Below are positions 32,887-44,174 of a stretch of DNA of 64,000 nt, in pieces. Source of the stretch: Immersiella caudata (lineage: Eukaryota; Ascomycota; Sordariomycetes; Sordariales; Lasiosphaeriaceae). Where the stretch lies: the NCBI GenBank assembly GCA_030512335.1, contig JAULSU010000007.1:1674001-1738000 (forward strand), read 5' to 3'. The notes below the pieces were generated by a model. That model worked only from the letters and a program-made list of their open reading frames with translations. It searched no databases and was not told the origin of the DNA. The stretch's first letter is position 1, and every line of letters begins with the position of its first letter. Both the position numbers and the translations under genes were made by a program.

Positions 32887-34001
32887 CTTGGACGGGCCGA
32901 GCCGGTGAAGTTGACAGATCGGGACTTGGCAACTGTAGGGGCTGACGTGAGAGTTTAGACAGAGCAACTTTGTGGGCTCACCCCGACGCGACAGGGCAGA
33001 TGGGACATTCCCGTCTTTATCTCACAGAGCAGTCCCCGACCCAACAATACTCACATGCGCCATCCGATCCAGGACCGCTAGACGGCAGGAAGAAGCACTC
33101 ACCCAACCGCCCGTTCAAGCACTGTCGGCAAGATCCCACCCGCGCATAACTAAGGTAACCAATCAGACAGGCTCGAACCTCTTCCGCAACACCCCTTTGG
33201 AAGTGAAAATGGTATCCCGCACAGTCGCATGATGCACTCAAGCGGTCGTCGCTGTATATGGTCCAATGAAAAACGGAGAACAGAAAGCACCTTGGGAACC
33301 CCCATCACGAAGGAACACATCAAGGAGCGCGGTCCTCCTGTGCAAGCCTAGAATCTGTAGGGCTCCGACAGCACGGATCGGGCACAGCATTGCGGCAGCG
33401 GCGCGGGGCATCCAATCAACGGCGCGGTGTTGGTTGGCTGACGTTGCATCCCTCTGCAAGTCTGCACGGGTGCTGCTAACATGCCAGGCGGGCTGGATGG
33501 CTCTCGATGGGTGGACGTAAGCAGTGAGTGCTGTCGACACATGAAATCAGCTGGAGGTCTCTTTTATTTCCAACTTCCCTCCTTAATTCATAAAGTAACA
33601 CTGCATTTTCCTCAGCTGGCAAATTGTTCAGTGAAAACCTAAAATCCAAGTCTGATTCGCAAGAAAAGCTCTCTTGACATCGTACAAAGCTAGATATGTA
33701 AGTCTAGACCTAGATAAACAAGTACCATGTCCCAGTCAGTCTATGTTGCTTTTTATTCAATCCACCTCAATAATTGACCTCTCTTCAAATTTGCACTCAT
33801 CCTCCAACTTCCCGTTGTTGAAGCTCGCCAGTCGCCATCTCACACTTAGCTCGTGCAACGGGAGAGGACCAAGGCTCGATCCATCAAACCTGAGTTTTAC
33901 TCGCTCGTTTCTCCACGAGGCAAGGCAGGAAACCTTGAAGGTCAATAAAAGAACACGCATAACATACTTAAAGGCTAAAATGTACGGATAAACATACCTC
34001 T
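32887..34001. other. Intergenic, partly AT-rich
   Basis: No supported gene. The part from about 33540 to 34000 is visibly more AT-rich than its surroundings, possibly old repeat DNA. Confidence 0.4.
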
Positions 34002-34459
34002 CTATCGTGGCTCTCGCTCAAATTCCTCATCCACAGTTGGCGGCTTGAACTTGTCTCTTGGCTTTATTACCGCGCCGTATGTCTCAACATCCTCCTTCAA
34101 CCACCCGACTGTATTTCTTTCATGTCAACGATGCCACCGACCCCTTCCTTTGAAAAGGGCAAGCCCTCGTCGATCGTGTCTAAGAAACAGTGGTACAATT
34201 GTTCGATTGCCTCGGCAAAGTCGGCGTTGTCCTGGAGAATACTGGTGAGGGTGGGCGTGAAGCGAATCTCAGCATACTTGTTCGTATCCTCTGGGAGATT
34301 GGGCATTTTGGCTGTTTTCTTGGAGGCAAGCTGTGGTAGTCGATTATTTGGAGGATTGAAGGTAGTGTGTATGATTGGGGAAAGTGACTTTGAAGCCATG
34401 GCTTCGATGACAGCCTTGATGTCCCGGCCGATTTCATAAAGTTCCCTTTGTTTCGGCAT
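34002..34459 (-). CDS. Hypothetical protein, fragment or uncertain model
   Basis: Not recognised. An ATG at 34459 opens a 120-aa frame (MPKQRELYEIGRDIKAVIEA...) ending at 34097. A second coding-like stretch in another frame (WLKEDVETYGAVIKPRDKF ... EREPR) ends at a TAG at 34002-34004. The two could be joined by an intron ending in AAATACAG near 34112 with a GTTGAC branch point; the donor is unclear (a GTTTCT near 34190 would fit phase). The protein is hydrophilic with no signal peptide or membrane segment. It may be the 3' remnant of a larger gene whose 5' part is lost in the AT-rich DNA at 34500-34800. Confidence 0.35.
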
Positions 34460-34868
34460 GTGGAAGAAATAAGTGTGCCACTTATACCTCACTTCCCCAC
34501 CTTGCCGAAGTCATAAAAATCCCATACGAACTCAACTTTTTCTCAGGACATGCTGAGGTAGGCTCATAATTATATTTGTCTTACAAAATCTTGCTCCCAC
34601 TGCCCAGCGCGGGCGCGCAAACAAAGATACTCTAGCGTCCAAACAACCCCGGTTTTCCCCTTCCTGCCCAAGATCCGATATCCAATGCATGTATCCGGCC
34701 ATTCCATTCCCCAGAGATTAGAAATTACCTACCTAGCAGCACGAGACGCCGGGTACCTGTGTACTTCAACTTGGAGTCCCAAACCAAGGCCAAACATCTT
34801 TCGATCGCAAACATAAATGCCCCCCAGATTCCTTCAAACGTATGGTAGCGAACCATTCCCCCAGTGCC

Positions 34869-36004
34869 CTAAACTAGGGGTAATGGTGGAGGTCCAAGCC
34901 CAGTCGTAGCATACCGCTCCGAGCTGAGGAGCATCCCGAACATCACGACTCCCCACACAAGTATACACCCCAGTATCAATGCTATAATTGTATACGCAAG
35001 GGCTGGCCACGAGGGTGATCGCACGGGTGTGTCTGGCTGGTGTGGTCCTGACGGCCGATCTGATGGCAGTACCCCGTTACCCTTTTGGTGCTGGAGCGCT
35101 TCCTTCTTCTGCTGCTGGATCGCAATCAGAATCCGGTTCAGCCTCGCCAGTTCCAGCTCCTCTTTGCGATCGATCTGGCGGTCGTGCGTCATCGCCTCGG
35201 TCAACGTGTTCACCGTGGCGCTGTAATCGGCCGCACCAACGGGGAGAGCGTTGAGGTCCTGGACAACGCGAGCAGGAACTCCGAAAGCCATCGTTGCTGG
35301 TGGGATGTTCTTGGTGACGACGCTCCCGGCTCCGATCACCGCACCATCACCAATGGTGACGCCGCCCCTGACCACATTAGCAGGTGTTCCGTCAATGACA
35401 ATCACAGCTGAGAACTTACAAGACGGTGACGTTGGCGCCAAGCCATACATGATCGCCAATCGTAATGGGCTTCCCGATGCTATTCTGCTTCCCGGATCGC
35501 TCTTCGGCGCGCAAAGCGTGGCCGACACTCACAATGCAGCAGTTGGGCCCGATGTTGCATCGTTCGCCGATAATGACATCGGCCACTGGCGTGTCCATGA
35601 TCAAGCAGCCGCGATTGACAAATGTTGACCCGCCGATGCGCACCCGTAGACCGTAGTCGACGTAGAAAGGCGGCTTCACAAAGGGGGTCTGCGCTTTGAG
35701 CGCTGGGTTGCGAAATGTCATGTCATGGGTGATGGCGGCACTGGAGTCATCACTGCGGTCGCGTGCCGGGCGGGTGATGCTGCGGCTGGTCAGTCCATAC
35801 AATTCGGGTGGCCATAGCGGAGGGGGCTCACTCTAAAAAGCGGCTGCTCCGCAGCTCACCGGGAGAGTCTTCGGGCGTTTCGTTGAAGCGCCGACAAGCT
35901 TGAGCGCAGCGGTCCCGCGCGGCACGGAAGTCGTCATTTCCGGCCGGGAATGCAACCCCCGCCGCATGCACGGCGTCGGCGTCCTCCGGCAAATCCATTG
36001 CCAT
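34869..36004 (-). CDS. Maltose/galactoside O-acetyltransferase-like hexapeptide enzyme with C-terminal membrane anchor
   Basis: Three exons: 36004-35832, 35785-35420 and 35367-34869; introns of 46 and 52 nt (the second has a TGCTAAT branch); 345 aa. The N-terminus (FRAARDRCAQACRRFNE) matches the maltose acetyltransferase cap domain. Then comes a left-handed beta helix: GGSTFVNRGCLIMD, IGERCNIGPNC, the catalytic-type His in IVSVGHALRAEER, ITIGDHVWLGANVTVL, and GGVTIGDGAVIGAGSVVTKN. This is the LacA/Maa/NodL fold, which transfers acetyl from acetyl-CoA. Unlike bacterial members of about 190-200 aa it carries about 120 extra C-terminal residues: an EELELARLNRILIAIQQQKK helix and a hydrophobic segment (PALAYTIIALILGCILVWGVVMF in two parts) near the end, so it looks tail-anchored. 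The substrate is unknown. Confidence 0.82.
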
Positions 36005-39000
36005 CCAACGACACGCGCTTTGTTGCCTGACAGATCGAGCCTAAAAGCCGCCGAAGGGTGCCAATACAACAGCGACGCCGTCTGCTTGTGGAGTCCGTGG
36101 TGCTGGGTGGGAGGAGTGCGCCGGGTGGGTTTTGGCGGGCGCCAGTGGGTCGAGGACTCGGGGCACTTGTATCGTGGCCAGCTTCGGGCTTCGGGTGTAA
36201 GGCGGGAGTGGACAAAGCTGTCTCACACGGGGAGACAACGGAGCGGTCAAATATGGAGATAGCCAACGTTCCAAACTGTCGGAACTCATGCAGTTGGCGA
36301 CTCGAGTTTTTGTCCACAGCCACGCAGCTTTGGCGAGATTTGGGGGGTTTTCGATCCGCGCTGAAAAACGGCCTTTCCCGATCTGCTGATCACCGAGCAG
36401 GGGCTGGGGCGACGGAAAGCCTCGCCAGGTTCCCCGGAAGGGCCAAGCCAGGGATAGAAAAAAGCAAAAGATGTCAGTCAATTGCTTCGGGCCAGGTCTC
36501 AGAGCTCGCTTCTGGCGGCAAATGAGAAATTAATGCGTGGCCGGTCAGAAGGGATGGTGATGGTGGTTGTGGAAGGTCGACGAGGCTGGAAAGGACAATA
36601 CCAGGGCTTATATGTGTCGAATGCATAGTGATGGCGAATTGCTGGACCTGATTTTGCGTGAGCAGCCGCTGGCCATGTGCCTGCTTCATCACAGAGCGCG
36701 CAAGCGGAGGAATGGTTGGCGGATTCACCCTTCTGTTCTTGTAATTAAAAATACAGAGAGGGTGGATGGGCGAGATCAGCAAATTCGGGTTGGTCCTGGG
36801 CCAAGTTTTGACCAGTTCGCGTCGTGCGGGTGTTCGGTGGGGTCCCGGCCCCCGGAAGCAGCGCCGCAGCGGTGGAGCGGGTCGCTGTAGACGGGGGCGG
36901 TGCCGCTTATGACACGCATGCTGCCGGGGCCTGTGGGCAGTCTCCCACCACGCGTCGCGAGGTGACTGGCACGACAGCGTGGATTCTCCGCATGGACTGC
37001 TGCAAGATCTGCCCTGTTCGTACATGACTGGAATCCCTCCTAGAGGCTCACAGCTCGCCTCTCGGCCCGTCTTGTGACTTCCTCGCCGTCCCCCAGTGAC
37101 CCCTTCCGGGATGGGCCGGCTGCAGTTTGCATGCTCGCGCAATGTCAAGCCGGGAGGACGGCGGCTTCTCAAAAGTTGTCTCCAGGCACTGGTTGTCACT
37201 GGTTGCATTCCGCGAGGGAGGGATGCGGGTCATCCGTGAAACTCGTTCGGTCTGCCCTGTCTGCGCTCGACGCCAGCCGGCCGAATATGATATCTGACAG
37301 AAACCGTTGTGACACAGGGTGTCTGGCCCCCCAGGACATCCCACGCCACCCCACTACAGGCAATCCGTGCAATGAACGCAGCGAATGCAACGGGACAAGG
37401 ACGCCCGGCTGCACGGTGAGGCGCGCTGAGGGTTGCCAAATTTAGGAAGTGAAGTGATCGGAAGCGGCTGGCGTGCTTGGTGTGTTTGCTCGGTGCGCGC
37501 TCACGGCAGGACGCAGAGCCCTCACCACGGCGTGCCCCAAGCGTGATGTTCGACGTCGAAAACAAGGTGCTCACGCCAGCGTTCGGTGCTGGTCGGGCTG
37601 TGTGACCAGGTCGAGGTGGCCCACTGCGTGGCACGCCAGCCCCCCCCCCCCCCCCAGCACAGGCCCCACCGGCTTGATGATCCGCCCATTCCGACCCCTC
37701 CTCGGGCGCCCCCCCTCGCTGGAAAGCTCACCCGGCAGACGCGGAGATTGGGCTAGAGGGCTGCCTGCTGGCGGCTAGCCACTGTGACCTGGTCCAATCC
37801 CCGTGATGGTGCCTTCGCCGTTGGCTGTCCCAAGACGTCCCCAACGCCGGTCCTGACCTCAACCCATCACGCTGCCGTCAGCCTAGCACCTCCACACGCT
37901 CTGCTTGGCCCTATTCGTCGCCGTCTGCCGGATGCATCTGAGATATGAGTACTGACAAGCGATTATCTCATGTCCCGCCGTGTGGCAGTGCACGGGCTTC
38001 TCCGTCGGGCGTCGTTGTGGTGTTTGCCGTAACCCTTCTCGAACCGACGTCCGTCGTTCTCTGCGCCCGAGCCCTCCTGTGATCGGCAGTCGCGGCAGCG
38101 CGCCACCGCCCAGCCTGCCGGTCGCGACCACGGCGGTGAGCAGCCCTATAGTTGCCGCCGCCGCCGTCCGCTCCGCGCCCCAGTCCCGTCCCGATAACAG
38201 TTCCGCCCCCGGCGCGCAGTCGCTGCAGGGACCGTTCTTAATTGGCCGGCACAGTTGGCGAAGGCACCACTCGGCTGGGCACCGTCGCAAGCCGTGTGGA
38301 GGGTGTCCGAGTTTTGGGGTCTGGGCCATGCGAGGCCCAACGAAGCTCAGCTCACTGCGGCAGAGAAAGCTGCGGAGCGATTGGGTGGAATGAAAACTAG
38401 GTTAGCCCTGTTGCAGGGCGGGAACGCGGGCGGGGAAAGCACACCGGGAAGCGTGCGTTTCGGGGGGACCCAAGGCCTGGACGCATGGTGACACAACCTG
38501 GCACTTCCGGTGGGTGGGGGGCTGTCTCCGCGGACGACTTGATCCCATTCCGTCCGTCCGCGCAACTGATATTGGTTCGAGTGAGCGGCTCACACTCCAA
38601 CGCACCAGATGCGCCGTGACGTTTCTGGCGTGCTGCATCGTCGTCGAGCCGTAGCGCGCCCATCCCATTTGGCCGAAAAGGGCGGTGACGAGTATTTTCG
38701 TCATGGCGACGTGCCGAAGCCATAGCCTTGAAAACACCTCGCGCGTAAGGCAGCCAGGCAGGCAACCGAGCATGCGAGCAAAACAGCCAAGCGAACTCGA
38801 CGACGGGAAAATACGATTGGGGCCCGAGGGAATGGCGCAGGGAACAGGGAACAAGCCAGGTCGATGGCTGCTTGTTTGCTGCGTCATGAAGATCGGATGT
38901 CGACGGCGGCGGAAGGATTGCGCTGGTGCGGAGGAAACGTATGTTTTGGGGTTGCTGACAAGGTGGCAAACAGGGACCATGTCGACAAGACTGCTGCTTT

Positions 39001-40660
39001 GCCGAGGCAGCCCAACGCCAATGGATCTGCCGGACCAGCAGCGATACCAAGAACGGCAAGTACGACCCCCGTCCTTCCTCTGAATCTCAGGCCATGCACG
39101 TCGATGAATCTGGTCACACCCACAGGCTGAGTCGTTCCTTCCTTCCCGTCATCACACTGCCTGGACGGGAGCTCGCCCAACAACTCGGAACCTCAACCAA
39201 CAACACTGTCTGGCTTTCAGATTCTGGCACCTTGGCCTCGGTATCATGGTAGTCTTGGCTTACAGCGTTCTAACCCAGCTTGGTCTCAAGATGTGAGCCT
39301 TAATTCTCACTGTACCTCATCTCAGACGCTCATCGGTGTGGACTCTGACTCTCGAGGATTGATTCGGTGATGGCAGAGACGCCTTGCTTTCAAACACATC
39401 CTCTAGTTGGGCTCTCGCTCACGCAGGATCCAATTCTTGAGCCCGAAGAGCGGTGACAGCTGTGACAGCGTATTGGGGCCGCAATACTCGATATGGCAGC
39501 TGCAGCACTAGCAAACACTGAAGTGGAACCGACGTTGAGTTGCTAACCGATCTCAACGTTTTTGATCTCAGGTAGCCACGATTGGCCAGAGCCCGACAAA
39601 CGCAGCTCAGGCTCAAGGCCACAGAATCTAAGCTGCATATCACAACGCCGGCATCATGACCCCGGAGCCGCCGCCCCGCGCAAGAAGCATGGAGGACTCC
39701 CGCTAGCAGCTTTTCCGACCGATGACGGACTGCCAGTTGTGAGCCGTGTTTCAAAAAAAAAAAAAAAAAAAAAAAAAAGCAAAGCAAAGGTGCGCAAGGG
39801 CTTCGAGGTGCAGCACGCCCGAAGCACTGCAGCGTCGATCAGCCCAGCCTTTCAAAGGGATGGCGGCAGTTGTCTGGCTGACGTAACATAGGTTGAGAAC
39901 GGCTGCCCCAGTTGATGCAGGCTAGGGCCGTCCCGTCCGGCATGTGCCAGCTGGCCTCGGCCGGAACATCTCGCTGGGTCCCGGTGCCACCCCGACGGCG
40001 CCGACACGGAAGGCTGAAACAACGATCCACGAACCTCGCCCGGATGTTTCTGACTTCCCCGCACCCTGTGGCCATGTGAAGTGATTCCTTGAGATGAATT
40101 CTTGCGCCGGCCTGGGCTTGTAACTCGCCACGTCACTGAGACAGATCAAGGCTGATCGCACGCCAGCTGGCAAGTCTGACTTGCTTGCGGCCGACAGCTG
40201 GGCTAGCAACGTCCAGCCCAGTTTCCCCAAAGTGCTGCTTCGGCGTTTGAATCAGTGGGTGGGCAAATGACTAACCACTCGTGGTGTTGCGAGCATTCAG
40301 CACCAGCTCGCACAGTCTTCATTACGGCTCGGTGACTCTAAAATTAGAGATATTCGCTACTGAACTCAAAGGCAACAACGGCCTACCTTACCACTGAAGC
40401 TCCCAGAACCCGGATGGAACAGAATAAGTGATCATACCGTTGACCGAGAGGGCTGAGAGGACTGAGGCGGGCAACCCTGATGTATCTTTCTACAGACGGG
40501 TTCGAGGGCCATGTGTTTCCACGCTCTGGGTACCAGTCTGTCTACTAGACTCCCAGGGGTCTGTTTGCCTGATACACACATGATGTTCATGAATTCATGT
40601 GATTTCAGAAACAAGTTCAACAACTACCGTGCTTCTTCTCAGCTTCACCCACAAGCAACC
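36005..40660. other. 4.6-kb gene-poor region
   Basis: Many overlapping frames on both strands but none with motifs, sensible starts or splice structure. It is GC-rich from about 36.8 to 39 kb. A C run of 16 lies at 37640-37655 and an A run of 26 at 39753-39778. No transposase or tRNA-like structure was recognised. Confidence 0.45.
39753..39778. repeat. Homopolymer A tract (26 bases)
   Basis: Uninterrupted A run in gene-poor DNA. It could be the tail of an old retrotransposed sequence, but nothing upstream is recognisable. Confidence 0.85.
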
Positions 40661-41436
40661 ATGCCAGTGGTATTCAAGCCCATCCCCACCCCGGACTCTA
40701 GTACTACTCTCAAGGGACTCGCCGAATTCTGCAAGCTGCAAACGCTTGACGAAAATCGACATTGACAAGGCCATCGAGAGCGTGCTCGGGCTTGATGATA
40801 CGGAAACTGCCATTGAGGATCAACAGAGCCTCATGATTATTCAAGGGGCGCTCAAGAATGCCATTGAAGGAATTGATTAGGTTCACAGTGCCGCGGAGGC
40901 CCTCAAGAAGGAAGCAGACCAGAGCACCCACCGCGAGCTGGACGACAAGATCGATGATCTAGCGGGAGACCATTGTCCTGGTCAGGACAGTGGCCTTTCA
41001 CAAAGGAGCCAAGAGGGTCTGGCAGACTAAACAGGGTTTCGGAGAGACCGAGGAGGGTCTCAGAGAGACTGAATGGGGTTTCAAGAAGCTCCGGTGGGAG
41101 CCCGAGTTAGACCTCAGCGTGGGGGAACACAAGTGGGAGCTGGATAAGTTTGAGGATGAGATGAAGGAGCTCAGGCATTGGAGGGGGTTGGCTGTCAATG
41201 ATATGAGGGCGGGCGATGGAACCCGACGGGCACGGGAGTGTCCTCAGAAGATGGAAGAGCTTGTCAAGTCGGTTCAGCGTTTACAAGAGGCGGTGCAGCG
41301 GCGCAAGCAAACTTTCGAGCAGCGTCAGGCGCTGAGGAACTCGACTAACAGGACTCTGAACAGCTTAGAGCAAGAAGTGACAAAGTCTGCGTCATCAGGT
41401 AGCGAAGGAAGACAACGGTGGCCTGCAGGTTGGTGA
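40661..41436 (+). pseudogene. Decayed coiled-coil protein gene
   Basis: Coding-like sequence in three frames. An ATG at 40661 begins MPVVFKPIPTPDSST; after about 28 codons the frame changes to TKIDIDKAIESVLGLDDTE..., is stopped by a TAG at 40878-40880, and continues in frame with AAEALKKEADQS and ELDDKIDDLAG. It then shifts again to KRVWQTKQGFGETEEGL and a Lys/Glu/Arg-rich coiled coil that ends at 41436. A short internal repeat is visible (GFGETEEGLRETEWGF). I do not recognise a family; the pattern resembles fungal proteins with an N-terminal regulatory helix followed by coiled coils. The stop plus two shifts suggests decay rather than splicing. Confidence 0.4.
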
Positions 41437-43778
41437 GGATATTTGAAATCGAGCCTGATAGGTAATTAGTCTCAGCAAGACTGAAGTCATGCGGAGAGTT
41501 TTAGTTTCTTCTTTTGGGGGCGCTCCAAGACATAGCAGGACAATGATATCGCGTTAAGTTTCACTGTGTTTGGCCGGCACCCAAGTGAACCAGAGCTCCT
41601 TGAAGCTTCCCGCTGCACTTGAGTATCTTTCCGGGCCGACAATCTGCAGCGAAAAGACTGGGCAAACTACATGCATCGCGGCTGAACACAGTTGATATTC
41701 ATCTACTGAGCAGCACCCTGCTTTCGTGACTGGGTTGCTTAAACTTGCTGACGAGGGTCGAGGACGCGACCTTGGTCTGGTCAAAGTGTTTTCGAGTTAA
41801 CGATCGAGACAACGTGCATATTTGCCTTCACTCTGATGAGGCCTCGAGGGAGGCCCAACTTCGCAGCACCGCTAAGGGAGTGACTCATGGTGGTCAGCAG
41901 CCACCGAGTCCTCCTTGGCGATGAACTCAGGGGCTACGCTGCTGATGACCAAACGCATCCCACGAATGCCCTGCTGTGTCCTGTAACTCATTCTATACCT
42001 GGGCCTGTGCCACCAGTGATGTTCAAGAGCCATCCCTGAGACTGAACTCAGCAATGGGTATTGGCAAAAGAGCGAATACCTAGAGAGCTGCATAAAACAC
42101 CAGAGATGCGTTGCACTGATATTCTGACCCTCACCGGCCTGTCGATAGGACGGTGGACAGGATCCGGCGTTTTCCAGTGGGCATGCTCATATCTGGAACA
42201 CTCAAGCCAGCGCTGTCCTTTGAAGGCAGAACTGAACCTAGCAACGGTCGATGAGGTCAAGTGTGGAGGCACGTGAGGAAACCACCGAGTCCTTGAAACG
42301 CCACGTAAAATCCTTGGGATGGGTCGGCGCCAAGAATAGCGCCAAGGTTGCGACGGGAGACCCGGCGTGGGAGGAGCGGGAAATTTGACACCAGAGCACT
42401 GGAACACTAGCGCAGCGCCGGTCAACTGGGCAACATCTTGTCAGCGTTAGTTAAAATCCACAAATGTTGCGCGAGTTGCCGACATGGTGGGAGTAGGGAG
42501 ACGTCGCGTTGTCGGGAGGTTCATCATGGAGGATCTTGACGTTGACTCAGCTGACGCTCTGTTGGTTGACGGTTCTACTCCGGTGTCCCCTAGAACTTCT
42601 CAGTCGCCGTCATTTGACTCAAAGATTGCTTCCTTCGACTGCATTGCATGCGCAATGCTTGACTCCTGATAGTAAAATTAAAACGCCCAGTCCAACGCGA
42701 ACGGACTTGTCGAGGCGACAGGGAGAGCGACCTCGAACAGAGGCGAACCGACGAAATCAGCCGCGATGCACCCGACGCAGTGGAGGCTCGGATGTGCGGA
42801 ACTCGTGCGTCGGAATGGCTTGATGAGGTCGGTTGGCGTTCGTGAACGCGCGCAAACCTACCGCTGCGGAATTGGCCCCTCCAGGAAGGTGCAAACTGGC
42901 AGAATCCTCTGCCTGCAGCGACCCCTCTTCTCGCGCTACGTTCGATGGCCGAAGAAGTCTTGTCGCTGCACAGAAGAAATGGTGAAATGTGACGATGTCG
43001 ACCGATGTCTTCCCCCTGCATCAATAGCAGTTCACGATGTGGGGTGGTGGGAGCTCACGGACCTTTTCAATGCGGCAACCCCTGTCTATCTCACCCAGCC
43101 ACGACGCGCTAACGACGAAACGAGAGCGAAAACGGCATGGCTCGCCATGCGCAAAAATCATCTCGTTGGTGGGGCTGGCCGTTGGACCAACAGGAGGTCC
43201 ATCTCGAGGTCGTCGTCTCCACTGGCGAGAGCTGGGCTGGGACAGGGCACAACGACCAGGAGCACCTCACCATTTCCAGCAAGAGTTCGACCTCGCTCCA
43301 TTCCTCTCCTTTTCTTCCCAACCTCTAGCAACGCAACCCCACGATCGGCGGCTGTCACCCTCGTTCCGATCATAGACAACTTCCGCCCACACTAGACGCG
43401 ATCGCGGTGCCGTTCACTCATTCATCAAAATTTTTTTTTCCTCAGCCTGTCTATTTGGGTTGTTGACGAACGAGCCTGCATGCCGCTCCCCGCGAACCAC
43501 GTCGATCCACGAATCAACCCTGCGACATTTTGAAACAGCTCAGCATACAGCCAATTGGCCCGCGAGACCTTCATTCGACGCGATAAGATCGACCATTGAG
43601 CGATATTGACCAATTCCGCCTCGAATCCGCTGCTGCGTCTCCATCCTGCCTAGCCACCCAGCAACGATCTGGCTGTCTGCCTCTGAGCAACAAACACCAT
43701 CGAGTCTCGCTCATAAACACCAAAACCACGGTCCCCAGTCCAGCTCGTGTCGCACGCCCGCAATCGCCTTCCGTCACA
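41437..43778. other. Gene-poor region and leader of the next gene
   Basis: No supported gene. The last 700 bases are probably promoter and 5' leader of the gene at 43779. Confidence 0.4.
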
Positions 43779-44174
43779 ATGGGTCTCAGCCTCTTCGACC
43801 GCATCCAGGCCAAGATCGAGCTCTTCCGGCTCGAGCAGCGCTACACCCGCCGCCGCCACCGACGCTCCACTTTCGTCTCCAACGCCATCTACGTCGACGG
43901 CGAGTACATCTACAACTCGCCCAACACAACTGGCTCGTCCTCCAACACTAGCAGGATGCAAGCACATACACCTGAGGACGCGCCCGCGTCTCCCGTCGAG
44001 GCCCAGCCTCCTGCCGCCTCGTCAGAAGCGGCCAAGGCGCAGAAGCGTCTCAATCGTTGGTCGTCTATGCCAGGTTTTGGCTCCATGTCTCAACCTTCCG
44101 GTCCCACCCCCGCCGAGCCGCAAGAACAAGAGTGGAGGTCGAAGAGGATGAGCTACGCTGGCGGCGCATACTGA
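43779..44174 (+). CDS. Small conserved-type fungal protein, unknown function
   Basis: Single exon, 131 aa. The ATG at 43779 (CACAATGG context) is chosen: the open frame upstream has no other good ATG. The N-terminal part, LSLFDRIQAKIELFRLEQRY then TRRRHRRSTFVSNAIYVDGEY, is basic, probably helical, and has the look of a short conserved ascomycete protein. The rest is Pro/Ser/Ala-rich and disordered, ending RWSSMPGFGSMS ... KRMSYAGGAY. No signal peptide or membrane segment. Function unknown. Confidence 0.68.
   Translation: MGLSLFDRIQAKIELFRLEQRYTRRRHRRSTFVSNAIYVDGEYIYNSPNTTGSSSNTSRMQAHTPEDAPASPVEAQPPAASSEAAKAQKRLNRWSSMPGFGSMSQPSGPTPAEPQEQEWRSKRMSYAGGAY

Noticed and set aside
38397..39059. 220-aa and 192-aa overlapping minus-strand frames
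   Set aside because: Two overlapping frames of similar length in GC-rich DNA with Arg/Pro/Ser-rich translation and no recognisable family; likely chance frames.
40500..40560. tRNA-like GGTTCGA box
   Set aside because: Isolated B-box-like match only; no A box at the right distance and no cloverleaf could be drawn.
42766..43395. 209-aa plus-strand frame
   Set aside because: No motif, atypical amino-acid mix, and it runs into what looks like the 5' leader of the gene at 43779.
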